Assembly (NCBI GenBank): GCA_018662225.1
Contig: JABJGO010000066.1
Span: forward strand, 149,526-213,525
Length of the DNA stretch: 64,000 nt
Source: Rhodospirillales bacterium
Lineage (GTDB): Bacteria > Pseudomonadota > Alphaproteobacteria > Rhodospirillales > Casp-alpha2
Direction: 5' to 3'
The translations under genes were made by a program, and so were the position numbers. Shown in pieces: positions 37,151 to 45,254 of this stretch. How positions within the stretch are numbered: position 1 is the stretch's first letter; each line of letters begins with the position of its first letter. The notes under the pieces were generated by a model, which saw only the letters and a program-made list of their open reading frames with translations, was not told where the DNA came from and did no database searches.

Positions 37151-38373
37151 GCGTCTGAGCCATGTCGGTCGGCAAGAACCTGATTGTAAACTTCCAGGGT
37201 GCTGCGGCACATGGTTTCGGTCGAGAAATGCTCCCGCACATTTTGAACGGCTTTTTCTGCCAACCTGGCGCGGGCGTCGGGGGTCAGGGCAAGGGCCGTT
37301 TCAATAGCATCGGCTAATGCATCCGCATCGCCGGGCGGCACCAGCCAACCTGTTTCGCCTTCGATCACCGTTTCCTTGGCGCCACCATGATTACTAGCCA
37401 CGATAGGGCGTCCAAGGGACTGCGCCTCAATGGCGATCCGACCAAATGCCTCGGGGTCTGTGGAGGCCGAAACCACCACATCGGTCAGCATATAAGCGGC
37501 GGGCATATCGCTGCAATTGTCGACAATGCGGATGACTTCGCCCAGGTCATATTTTTGTACCAGATCATCCAGTTCGCGCCGGAACTCGTGACGACCCTGA
37601 TCTCCGCCTACCAGCAAGCAGCGGATATCGCGGCGGTTTAGTCGCGCAATGGCCTCGATGAATACGGTCTGACCTTTCCACCGGGTCAGGCGGCCGGGCA
37701 GCATAACAACAGGGTGACCTTCGGTGATACGCCATTCATTGGCCAGCGCAATAACCCGTTGGGCCGTTACGGTGGGCGCGCTGAACCGGGTCAGGTCCAC
37801 ACCACGGTGGATGACGCGGATACGATCACGTGGCACGCCATAATGGCGGCGAATATGCCCGGCGATAAAATTGGATATGGCAATAACGCGCACCCCTTTG
37901 GTCATCACTGAGTTGTAGATTCGCTTGAACATGTTGCCGTGGCTGTAGGTACCATGAAATGTGGTGATAAATGGCCGCCCGGTTCGTTTGGCGGCGTAAT
38001 AGGCGCTCCACGCCGGTGCGCGGGAGCGTGCATGCACCACATCCACATTTTCTGCCACGATCAACTTCGTCAGCCTGCCGATGTTCCTGTACATAATAAA
38101 GGGGTTCTTTGATTCTACCGGCATGGTGACGTGCTCGGCTTTTACCCGTTTCAGCTCATGCGTACGCGGCCCGCCTGATGAGACGACAATAGCGCGTCCA
38201 CCGGCCTGCACCACGGCATTGGCAATCTCAACAGTGCCGCGCTCAACGCCACCGCTGGTACCCATGGCGGGAAGCACCTGCATAACGGTTGCCTCCCGAG
38301 CCGTAACATCCGCTGGTGTCGGCTCTTTTTCTTCGCTCGCCAAGTTGCTATTGTTGTCGTCTGGGTTATTCAT
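37147..38373 (-). CDS. Glycosyltransferase family 4
   Basis: A 408-residue GT-B fold enzyme. Key segments are MQVLPAMGTSGGVERGTVEIA near the N-terminus, DVVHARSRAPAWSAY, and the GT4 nucleotide-sugar site in the C-terminal domain (PEAFGRIAIEAQSLGRPIVASNHGG, with Glu ligands). It forms an operon with the GT9 gene, so the two likely build the same surface polysaccharide or LPS core. The first 25 residues are acidic and low in complexity. Confidence 0.92.
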   Translation of the reverse strand: MNNPDDNNSNLASEEKEPTPADVTAREATVMQVLPAMGTSGGVERGTVEIANAVVQAGGRAIVVSSGGPRTHELKRVKAEHVTMPVESKNPFIMYRNIGRLTKLIVAENVDVVHARSRAPAWSAYYAAKRTGRPFITTFHGTYSHGNMFKRIYNSVMTKGVRVIAISNFIAGHIRRHYGVPRDRIRVIHRGVDLTRFSAPTVTAQRVIALANEWRITEGHPVVMLPGRLTRWKGQTVFIEAIARLNRRDIRCLLVGGDQGRHEFRRELDDLVQKYDLGEVIRIVDNCSDMPAAYMLTDVVVSASTDPEAFGRIAIEAQSLGRPIVASNHGGAKETVIEGETGWLVPPGDADALADAIETALALTPDARARLAEKAVQNVREHFSTETMCRSTLEVYNQVLADRHGSDA

Positions 38374-38424
38374 TCGTGGTCCGACTATTGGGTCTCAGGT
38401 TACGGCAAATCACCGGTGGGCGAT

Positions 38425-39213
38425 ATGACATCAGAAAATACAAAAACGCAATTCCTGCAATTACAAAATAATGTGAGCCTAGCCTATCATCAAACACCAG
38501 GATCAACACCCGGCGTTATGTTTTTGGGCGGTTTTAAGTCTGATATGAACGGCAGCAAGGCTTTGGCGCTGGATTCATGGTGTAAGCAACAAGGTCGCGC
38601 GTTCCTGCGCTTTGATTATCAGGGGCACGGCCAATCGTCGGGTGATTTTGTTGATGGCACCATCGGAGGGTGGGCCGCCGATGCCATGGCCGCTCTTGAT
38701 AACCTGACGGAAGGCCCGCAAGTTCTGGTGGGGTCCAGCATGGGTGGGTGGATTATGTTGCTGACCGCCCTGCAACGGAAACCCTGTGTGGCCGGTCTGT
38801 TGGGATTGGCTGCCGCACCGGATTTTACGGAAGATCTGATGTGGGACGCGTTTAGCGACGAGGACCGCGCCGCTTTTGAACAGAACGACGGGCTGGAAAT
38901 TCCAAACTGTTATGATGATGAAGAAGGCTACGTCATCAGCCGTGGTCTGATCGAAGAAGGCCGCAACCAGCTGTTACTGCGCTCATCCATTGATTTGGAC
39001 GTGCCTGTCAGATTAATCCAGGGCATGCAGGATGAGGACGTACCGTGGGCGACCGCGCAACGCATCACGGAGCAGCTTGCCAGTACCGACGTGGAAATCC
39101 AGTACGTTAAAGACGGCGATCACCGATTGTCGCGGCCAAATGATCTGGACCGATTGTGCACCACACTAGACGCGCTTATTCATCATATTGAGAACCCATT
39201 AGTGCCCAAATAG
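38425..39213 (+). CDS. Alpha/beta hydrolase
   Basis: A single-domain hydrolase of about 262 residues, no signal peptide. The nucleophile serine is in VGSSMGGWIMLL, an early HG-type loop is FLGGFKSDMNGSKA, an acid is in the QDEDVPW segment and the catalytic histidine in KDGDHRLSRP. This resembles the palmitoyl-thioesterase ABHD10-like and carboxylesterase groups. I prefer ATG 38425 to the GTG at 38416, but neither has a strong ribosome site. It overlaps the convergent epimerase gene by 38 bases. Confidence 0.88.
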   Translation: MTSENTKTQFLQLQNNVSLAYHQTPGSTPGVMFLGGFKSDMNGSKALALDSWCKQQGRAFLRFDYQGHGQSSGDFVDGTIGGWAADAMAALDNLTEGPQVLVGSSMGGWIMLLTALQRKPCVAGLLGLAAAPDFTEDLMWDAFSDEDRAAFEQNDGLEIPNCYDDEEGYVISRGLIEEGRNQLLLRSSIDLDVPVRLIQGMQDEDVPWATAQRITEQLASTDVEIQYVKDGDHRLSRPNDLDRLCTTLDALIHHIENPLVPK

Positions 39214-40060
39214 CATCCAGACCCGATTTGTAGTCAGGATGGATCAACGCCACGCCCAGTTCAGATTTGATCCGCCCGTTACTGACCAGCCGGTTGTCAT
39301 TCCAGAAACTGCGCCCCATGGCGGACATGGATTTCTCGGCCTCAAAGAAATCGATCAGCGGCGGCGGTTCCGTGCCCATGACTTCACAGGCATAGGCCGT
39401 GACCTCTGCCGGTTCCACCGGGTGGTCATCGCATACATTATATATGGCACCGGGGTCTGGCTGTTTCATGGATGCGATCAGGGCCTGGGCGATGTCGTCC
39501 ACATGGATGCGGTTAAATTTATGGCCCGGTTTAAGGATGCGTTGAGATTTGCCATGTTTCAGTTGATCAAACACGCTGCGCCCCGGCCCATAGATGCCCG
39601 GTAGCCGGAAAACATGTACCGGCAGATCAAACGCACCGTACAGGTTAAGCCACTGCTTTTCTGCCCGAACCCGGCGCATACCACGTTCACCCGACGGGTT
39701 CGTGGGGGTCGTCTCGTCCACAACGGCACCGTCTGTATTGCCATAAACCCCGGTGGTGGACAGATACCCGATCCATGTGAGGTCCTCGCATTCCGCCAGC
39801 ACCTGTTCCACAGCCGCCAGAATAGGGTCGCCCAATTCCATGGTCGGGATAGTGCTTAAAACATGGGTGGCTGTTCGTAATGTAGCTGCAATGGCCTCAA
39901 CCTCTTCCGCGTGACCGCTGAAAGGATATGCATCTGAACCGTCTGAAGGCTCTCGCGTTGTCCCACTCACCTGCCAACCCAGATCGCGCAGGCTTCCGGC
40001 CAACACAGTGCCCGTGTATCCCAAACCAAAACAAAATAAATGAGGCTGTTTGTTTACCAC
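39176..40060 (-). CDS. NAD(P)-dependent SDR/epimerase family protein (YeeZ-like)
   Basis: A 294-residue Rossmann protein beginning with HLFCFGLGYTGTVLAGSLRDLGW, the GxGYxG variant of the cofactor loop found in the YeeZ group. LSTTGVYGNTDG and FRLPGIYGPGRS follow as in extended SDRs. The start is GTG 40060. It is divergent from the TPR gene. The substrate is unknown. Confidence 0.85.
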   Translation of the reverse strand: MVNKQPHLFCFGLGYTGTVLAGSLRDLGWQVSGTTREPSDGSDAYPFSGHAEEVEAIAATLRTATHVLSTIPTMELGDPILAAVEQVLAECEDLTWIGYLSTTGVYGNTDGAVVDETTPTNPSGERGMRRVRAEKQWLNLYGAFDLPVHVFRLPGIYGPGRSVFDQLKHGKSQRILKPGHKFNRIHVDDIAQALIASMKQPDPGAIYNVCDDHPVEPAEVTAYACEVMGTEPPPLIDFFEAEKSMSAMGRSFWNDNRLVSNGRIKSELGVALIHPDYKSGLDAIWALMGSQYDE

Positions 40061-40109
40061 GTGGCACCGAATCCTTGATTGCCTGCGCTCAGCGAACTAA
40101 ATAGCAGGG

Positions 40110-40901
40110 ATGATTGTTTCATGGAAACCGATAGCACACCCGTTGCGATCTGTCTTGGCAAGCCTCTGCATTCTTGTGTGGCCGGTGTTGTGGACAGTAG
40201 GTGTACAGGCACAAGACACCAGCGTCGCTTCTGAGCGCTACAATAAATGTATTGAGCTTTCCCAAACCAATCCGTCCCGTTCATTTGATGATGCTGTTGC
40301 CTGGCGGGACCTGGGCGGTGGCGATGCGGCGGAACATTGCGCGGCTGTATCGCTGGTGGCGCTGGAACTGTACCGAGCCGGTGCCGAACGGCTTGAGACC
40401 CTGGCGCAAAGCTCCAAAGAAAGCATTTATCGGCGCGCCGGGTTGTTGTCACAGGCGGCGCAAGCATGGTCACTGGATGGCAAGCTGGAGCGAGCATACG
40501 CAAACCTGACCACGGCCATTCAACTGGCCCCGGATATTGCCTCGTTGTTCGTTGATCGCGGCGCTGTGAGCGCTGAAATGGGGCTGTACGCAGAAGCCGT
40601 TACGGATCTGGATATGGCGGTCACGCTGGACGCCGGCTCTGTGGACGCCTATCTGTTCCGCGCCAGCGCCAACCGTTATCTGGAAAATTATGATCTGGCA
40701 TTACGCGATCTGGGCGCGGTGCTGAATTTCGAGCCCACTCATCTGGATGCCCTGCTGGAACGCGGCATCGTGCGACGCCTGCAAGGCGACGACAACGCGG
40801 CCCGCAAGGACTGGATGTGGGTGTTGGAACTGGGCCCGGATAGTATAGCCGCAACCATGGCCCGGCGGAATCTTGAATTAATGGATGTGAAGTCGGATTA
40901 A
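40110..40901 (+). CDS. Exported tetratricopeptide-repeat protein
   Basis: 263 residues with a signal peptide (cleavage after about GVQAQ) and about four TPR units covering residues about 95-255 (for example AYANLTTAIQLAPDIASLFVDRG and AVTDLDMAVTLDAGSVDAYLFRAS). Such periplasmic TPR proteins mediate protein-protein contacts; the partner is unknown. Its TAA stop is immediately followed by a copy of the 3' end of the GST gene, so the ancestral arrangement was probably TPR and GST ending tail to tail. Confidence 0.88.
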   Translation: MIVSWKPIAHPLRSVLASLCILVWPVLWTVGVQAQDTSVASERYNKCIELSQTNPSRSFDDAVAWRDLGGGDAAEHCAAVSLVALELYRAGAERLETLAQSSKESIYRRAGLLSQAAQAWSLDGKLERAYANLTTAIQLAPDIASLFVDRGAVSAEMGLYAEAVTDLDMAVTLDAGSVDAYLFRASANRYLENYDLALRDLGAVLNFEPTHLDALLERGIVRRLQGDDNAARKDWMWVLELGPDSIAATMARRNLELMDVKSD

Positions 40902-40933
40902 AAATCCAGATCCGCATAATGATTGGGCGGGGG
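40902..40933. repeat. Left copy of a 32-bp direct repeat (att-like) from the GST 3' end
   Basis: Starts with AAATCCAGATCCGCATAATG, identical to 41842-41861, then continues with two mismatches to 40933. Read on the minus strand it still encodes the C-terminus NHYADLDF with a TAA stop instead of the KHYADLDF and TGA of the intact GST. It looks like the outer attachment site left when about 0.94 kb inserted at the end of the GST gene. Confidence 0.8.
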
Positions 40934-41043
40934 GTGGATCTATCGCTGCCAAATGAAGAGTGGTTTTGCGCGGGAATGACAAGCTTGAATTTCTCGTTAT
41001 GCGAGATAACATGATCTATTCTGGAATAATAGGCGACCATACC

Positions 41044-41802
41044 ATGGAAACTATCTCCTTTTCCCTTAGCATCGCATCGTTGGTAACAGGTATATGCTTG
41101 AGCGTTCTTGCGATAGGGTTGTCTGTGTACTTCTTTGTCAAAGGGAAGGAAACGGAAGCTGCAACCCTTGGGCACCTTACACAACTACGTTCAGAAACAT
41201 CACAACTAACGAAATTAAACGATCAAATCATGTCCAAGTTGATAGGATCTCTGACAACAATCGCAGAATATTCCGCCGACTCTACACGTGAATATACCGA
41301 AGCACAGCAACAGGCCGCGTCAAAGACTAACGAGCAAGCAGAGGCAGGGGAGGTACCTGACTCTCGATCGACCAAGGATTCGAGTCAAGATGAGCTGGCG
41401 GACCTGCCAGCGGGGGCATATTTGTCTGGGCATGGAATCCCCACGCTTGTCGATCCAATATCCGTTGAAACATTTAGGCATGAAATGATAAATGCCACTC
41501 TGATGTTAATGAACTCCTATGGGTGGATTAATAACTATGGGCAGTATGCTCTTAGAGATCATGTAGCGCATCATTCACCAAGTGAAGATGAGACTCTGAT
41601 TAGAGAGGCGGCAGCAAACCTTGATCAAACATCGGAAGCATATAAAAGATCTAGGGAATTTATTGAGTCAATTAAAGCGAGCCATCCAGAATGGTTCGAG
41701 GGTAATCAACTAGCCCCATACTACGAGAGTACAAAAATAAGGTTGGATGAGTTTATCAGAACCTATGAGGAAACGAAGGCGTATTTTTACCTTCCCCGAT
41801 AA
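41044..41802 (+). CDS. Membrane-anchored protein of unknown function on the small insert
   Basis: From ATG 41044 the product has 252 residues: one hydrophobic segment (about 7-32, SIASLVTGICLSVLAIGLSVYFFV), a heptad-like helix (about 40-75), a low-complexity linker, and a soluble helical C-terminal domain (about 120-250). The frame stays open to 40960, with other starts at 40999 and 41014; none has a strong ribosome site. I do not recognise the domain. The gene is AT-richer than its neighbours and is the only gene between the two copies of the GST 3' end, suggesting horizontal acquisition. Confidence 0.7.
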   Translation: METISFSLSIASLVTGICLSVLAIGLSVYFFVKGKETEAATLGHLTQLRSETSQLTKLNDQIMSKLIGSLTTIAEYSADSTREYTEAQQQAASKTNEQAEAGEVPDSRSTKDSSQDELADLPAGAYLSGHGIPTLVDPISVETFRHEMINATLMLMNSYGWINNYGQYALRDHVAHHSPSEDETLIREAAANLDQTSEAYKRSREFIESIKASHPEWFEGNQLAPYYESTKIRLDEFIRTYEETKAYFYLPR

Positions 41803-41837
41803 CGAAACGGATTCCTAAACACTCTCATGTAAACTTG

Positions 41838-42506
41838 TCAGAAATCCAGATCCGCATAATGCTTGGGTGGGGGAGCGCCGGGGATGTGATCGCCCAGGAG
41901 TGGGCGGAAGCTGGGGCGGGATTTTATGCGCGAATACCAGGTTTTGACCACGTGGTTTTCTTCCCAAGGCATTTCGCCGATGTAATCAAGCGCCGATATA
42001 TGGGCGGCGGCGACCACGTCTGCGTAGCTTAGCTCATCGCCTACGATCCAGTTTCGTCTTTCCACAAGATACGAGATGTAATCCATATGGGTACGCAGGT
42101 TGCGATACCCGGCACGGATAGCGGCGGCGTCTGGCTCGCCCAGACCCAGAAACCGTTTCATCATCTTTTCGCCCAACAGGTTCTCGGTAACCTCGTTATT
42201 GAACTTGGTATTGAACCAGTGAACCAACCGCCTGGTTTCGGCGCGGGCCAGTGGGCTGCGGGGTAGCAGGGGAATATTGGGGTAGGCTTCTTCCAGATAC
42301 TCGAATATGACTTCGCACCCGGAGATCGCGCTGCCATCGCTTTCGGTCAAAACCGGGACTTCGCCTGCCGGGTTGATGGACAGGAATTCCTCTCGCCGGT
42401 CCCAGATGTTTTCTGTCTGCAAATGAAATTCGAGCTTCTTCTCACCCATTGCAACGCGGGTGGCCCGGCAGAAGGGCGATAGCCATAGATGGTACAATGT
42501 GCGCAT
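41838..42506 (-). CDS. Glutathione S-transferase family protein
   Basis: 222 residues: N-terminal thioredoxin-fold domain (TLYHLWLSPFCRATRVAMGEKKLEF, with a PFCR site; NPAGEVPVLTESDG), then an all-helical C-terminal domain (YVDVVAAAHISALDYIGEMPWE-like helix). The function is probably detoxification or a redox role; the substrate is unknown. The last codons (KHYADLDF and stop) lie within the right copy of a direct repeat, so this 3' end may have been supplied by the inserted DNA. Confidence 0.93.
   Translation of the reverse strand: MRTLYHLWLSPFCRATRVAMGEKKLEFHLQTENIWDRREEFLSINPAGEVPVLTESDGSAISGCEVIFEYLEEAYPNIPLLPRSPLARAETRRLVHWFNTKFNNEVTENLLGEKMMKRFLGLGEPDAAAIRAGYRNLRTHMDYISYLVERRNWIVGDELSYADVVAAAHISALDYIGEMPWEENHVVKTWYSRIKSRPSFRPLLGDHIPGAPPPKHYADLDF
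41842..41873. repeat. Right copy of the 32-bp direct repeat, within the GST 3' end
   Basis: The partner of 40902-40933: 30 of 32 positions match. It contains the last coding bases of the intact GST gene. Together the two copies flank about 0.94 kb of AT-richer DNA, as expected for integration into a gene 3' end that preserves the reading frame. Confidence 0.8.
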
Positions 42507-42681
42507 GGGTGTTCTGATTTGCCCTAAAAATTGGCCGCATTAAGCCGTATGGCCCAAGTAATGGCCCAGATAACGTATTATCAATTGATCGTGAAAATTC
42601 CATGAACTTTGTATCAAGAAACCATAAAATAGCTATTGTAAGGGCCTGTTTGGACTGAATTTAAACCGCACGAGGACCTGC

Positions 42682-43686
42682 ATGCTTATCAAAAAATCGC
42701 CACAAACCAATATCAAGTCATCAGAGATCACGCCACGACATGTGTTCGAAAATCGTCGCAAGTTTATGGCGGGCGCGGGTATGGCCGGGCTAGGCGCCAT
42801 TGCGGGCGGCACATTAGGCGCCATGAGCGGGTTAATGATGCCGGGCGAGGCGTCTGCGGCCACTGGATTGGCTCCGCTGAGCGCGATGGCTAATGACAAG
42901 TACACGTTGGCCACAATCGGTGAAAAAATGGCGACCGACAAAGTCGTGGCTTCCACCTACAACAATTTCTATGAATTTGGCACCAGTAAGACGGACCCGG
43001 CGGAAAACGCCACGGCATTCGAGCCGTTACCCTGGACGGTGACCGTTGATGGCGCGGTGGAAAATCCCGGCACCTATGATTTCGACGACCTGATCAATCC
43101 GCACCAACTGGAAGACCGCGTGTACCGTTTTCGCTGTGTGGAAGCCTGGTCCATGGTGGTGCCCTGGGTGGGTATTCCGCTGGGCGATGTGATCCGGCGT
43201 CTGGGGCCTACGTCCAAGGCCAAATATGTGGCGTTTGAGACGCTATTCGATGCTGAACGTATGTCCGGTCAAAATCGTCGCCCGATACCGTGGCCCTATG
43301 TGGAGGGCCTGCGTATGGATGAGGCCATGCATGACCTGACTTTATTGACGGTAGGCATGTATGGCGAAACTCTGCCCAATCAGAATGGTGCGCCCATTCG
43401 TTTGATTGTGCCCTGGAAATATGGCTTCAAGAGCATCAAGTCCATCGTCAAAATTTCATTTGTCGAGGAACAGCCGCCCTGTACATGGAACATCGCCAAC
43501 GCGCGGGAATACGGATTCTACTCCAATGTAAACCCGGAGGTCAGTCACCCGCGGTGGAGCCAGGCCAAGGAACGCATTGTCGGCACCGGCCTGTTTGCCG
43601 ATCGGCGCGAGACGGAAATGATGAACGGCTATGCAAACGACGTAAGTTCACTGTATGACGGCATGGATTTAAGCAAGTACTATTGA
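42682..43686 (+). CDS. msrP: MsrP: periplasmic methionine-sulfoxide reductase, molybdopterin catalytic subunit (YedY)
   Basis: MsrP repairs oxidised methionines in periplasmic proteins using a molybdopterin cofactor. The 334 residues begin with a Tat signal ([19 protein letters not shown]). The Mo-ligating cysteine is in [15 protein letters not shown] (about residue 152), and the rest ([38 protein letters not shown]) is typical of the family. It is followed by msrQ, its heme partner, in the same operon. Confidence 0.95.
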   Translation: MLIKKSPQTNIKSSEITPRHVFENRRKFMAGAGMAGLGAIAGGTLGAMSGLMMPGEASAATGLAPLSAMANDKYTLATIGEKMATDKVVASTYNNFYEFGTSKTDPAENATAFEPLPWTVTVDGAVENPGTYDFDDLINPHQLEDRVYRFRCVEAWSMVVPWVGIPLGDVIRRLGPTSKAKYVAFETLFDAERMSGQNRRPIPWPYVEGLRMDEAMHDLTLLTVGMYGETLPNQNGAPIRLIVPWKYGFKSIKSIVKISFVEEQPPCTWNIANAREYGFYSNVNPEVSHPRWSQAKERIVGTGLFADRRETEMMNGYANDVSSLYDGMDLSKYY

Positions 43687-43689
43687 TTC

Positions 43690-43734
43690 CATGATGCAAA
43701 ACACCATCGTGATTTCATGATGCAAAACAACGTC
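43690..43734 (+). repeat. Short tandem duplication of the msrQ start region
   Basis: ATGATGCAAAACA occurs twice, about 24 bases apart, between the msrP stop and the msrQ coding region. The first copy opens a tiny frame, Met-Met-Gln-Asn-Thr-Ile-Val-Ile-Ser, whose TGA overlaps the msrQ ATG as TGATG. Translational coupling through it is possible. Confidence 0.6.
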
Positions 43735-44340
43735 GCGCGCGCGGCCAGCAAGGTTGCTGTCTTCATTGCCTGCCTGATTCCGCTGGCGTGGGTTATCTGG
43801 CTCGCCTTTAGCCCCGGTGTGGGCGGCAGTGGTCTTGGCCCCAATCCACAGGAATTCCTCAATCGTTTCCTGGGCGACTGGGCACTTCGATTTCTGCTGA
43901 TTTCGCTGGCTGTTACACCAGTCAGGACGCTGTTGCGTTGGAACTGGGTATTCAGGTTCCGCCGCATGTTGGGCTTATTCGCGTTCTTTTATGTGTGCCT
44001 GCACCTGAGCAGCTATATCGCGCTGGATAAACAATTCTACTGGGTGGAAGTCTGGGAGGATGTGGTCAAGCGGATCTATATCACCATCGGCATGGCCACG
44101 TTCCTGCTGTTGATCCCGCTGGCAGCTACATCAACGGCTGGCATGGTGAAACGATTGGGGGCGATGCGGTGGCGCCGGCTGCATCAGATTATTTATGTGA
44201 TCGCACCGCTGGCCTGCGTACATTTCTTTATGATGCGAAAAGGTGTGCAGGTGGAACCGATGATCTATGGCGCAATCACGGCATCATTACTGATGGTGCG
44301 TGTCTGGCACCGAGTGAAATCTAACCGAAATGCTCGTTAA
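43717..44340 (+). CDS. msrQ: MsrQ: heme-binding membrane subunit of the MsrPQ system (YedZ)
   Basis: A six-helix membrane protein of 207 residues that passes electrons from the quinone pool to MsrP. Conserved histidines in the helices (FYVCLHLSSYIALD, WRRLHQIIYVIAPLACVHFF) ligate heme b. The start ATG 43717 overlaps the stop of a nine-codon upstream reading frame (43693-43719) that is itself a partial duplication of the msrQ start region. Confidence 0.95.
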   Translation: MMQNNVARAASKVAVFIACLIPLAWVIWLAFSPGVGGSGLGPNPQEFLNRFLGDWALRFLLISLAVTPVRTLLRWNWVFRFRRMLGLFAFFYVCLHLSSYIALDKQFYWVEVWEDVVKRIYITIGMATFLLLIPLAATSTAGMVKRLGAMRWRRLHQIIYVIAPLACVHFFMMRKGVQVEPMIYGAITASLLMVRVWHRVKSNRNAR

Positions 44341-45250
44341 GAAAGTCAGCGACCTCACATAGCGATTTCTGCGCTTCGGGTAGCTGCGGATAAAATTCAA
44401 ACACATGCCACATACCTTCCCATACATGCAGGGACACATCGACCCCGGCCTGTCGCATGGCGGTGGATAGCCGCGCACTTTCGCTCAACAGCAAGTCCCG
44501 CGTGCCGGTGGTAAACAGGGTTGGTGGCCAGGTGGCATCGAAATCCGCGTATAGGGGCGATAGGGTAGGGTCCTTCATATCCTGACCGGCGGGCGTATAG
44601 GTGGCCACCATGGATTCAGCATTGCCAAGCGTTGGTTCAACATCTTTCAGCGTCGCCAGCGTGTCACTGGCAAGAGTGAAATCACCAAAGGGCGAGAACA
44701 AAGCGGCAGCCAGCGGCAGGGGTAATCCGGCGCCATGGGCTTGTGACATCACGGACAAGGCCAGATTGCCACCGGCAGACTCACCGGAAATGGCGATCCT
44801 GTCTGCGCCTACCTGATCAAGCAGTGCTTTATAAACCGTGAAACAGTCGTCGGTGGCCGCCGGGTAGAGGTGTTCGGGGGCCAGTCGGTAATGGGGCGCA
44901 TAAACCGTGGCACCCGTTTTGTGGGCCAGCGGCACGGTCACGATCTGATCGGTAGTGGGATCGCCCGTTACAAACCCGCCACCAAAGATATAAAAAATAA
45001 CCCGACCGTCATCCGGGGCATCCGGCCCGGCTTGAACCTTCTGTACCGGCACGCCAGCGATGGAGATTTCCGTGATAGTGGGGTCATACGTCTTGCAGAC
45101 CTGATCAACCGTTGGTTTGTACCCGGCGGCGACCTCGTCACGGATCATCTGAATGTTGTCTGCCGTGATCTGGGTTGTGCTCAGGGGTGGCGCAGATGCG
45201 ATGAAGGCTTGCGCCTCGGTGCTGATGCTTTTGGGTGCGGGGTGCTTCAT
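44321..45250 (-). CDS. Alpha/beta hydrolase of the hormone-sensitive-lipase (HSL) family
   Basis: From ATG 45250 the product has 309 residues. The HSL oxyanion motif appears as FYIFGGGFVTGD (HGGG variant with Phe for His), the nucleophile serine in ISGESAGGNLALSV, and the acid/His pair in the C-terminal GTRDLLL and HVWEGMWHVFEF segments. It probably hydrolyses short-chain esters. Its start lies four bases after the polA stop, suggesting co-transcription. An earlier in-frame ATG at 45268 would overlap polA. Confidence 0.9.
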   Translation of the reverse strand: MKHPAPKSISTEAQAFIASAPPLSTTQITADNIQMIRDEVAAGYKPTVDQVCKTYDPTITEISIAGVPVQKVQAGPDAPDDGRVIFYIFGGGFVTGDPTTDQIVTVPLAHKTGATVYAPHYRLAPEHLYPAATDDCFTVYKALLDQVGADRIAISGESAGGNLALSVMSQAHGAGLPLPLAAALFSPFGDFTLASDTLATLKDVEPTLGNAESMVATYTPAGQDMKDPTLSPLYADFDATWPPTLFTTGTRDLLLSESARLSTAMRQAGVDVSLHVWEGMWHVFEFYPQLPEAQKSLCEVADFLNEHFG

Positions 45251-45254
45251 GGAT

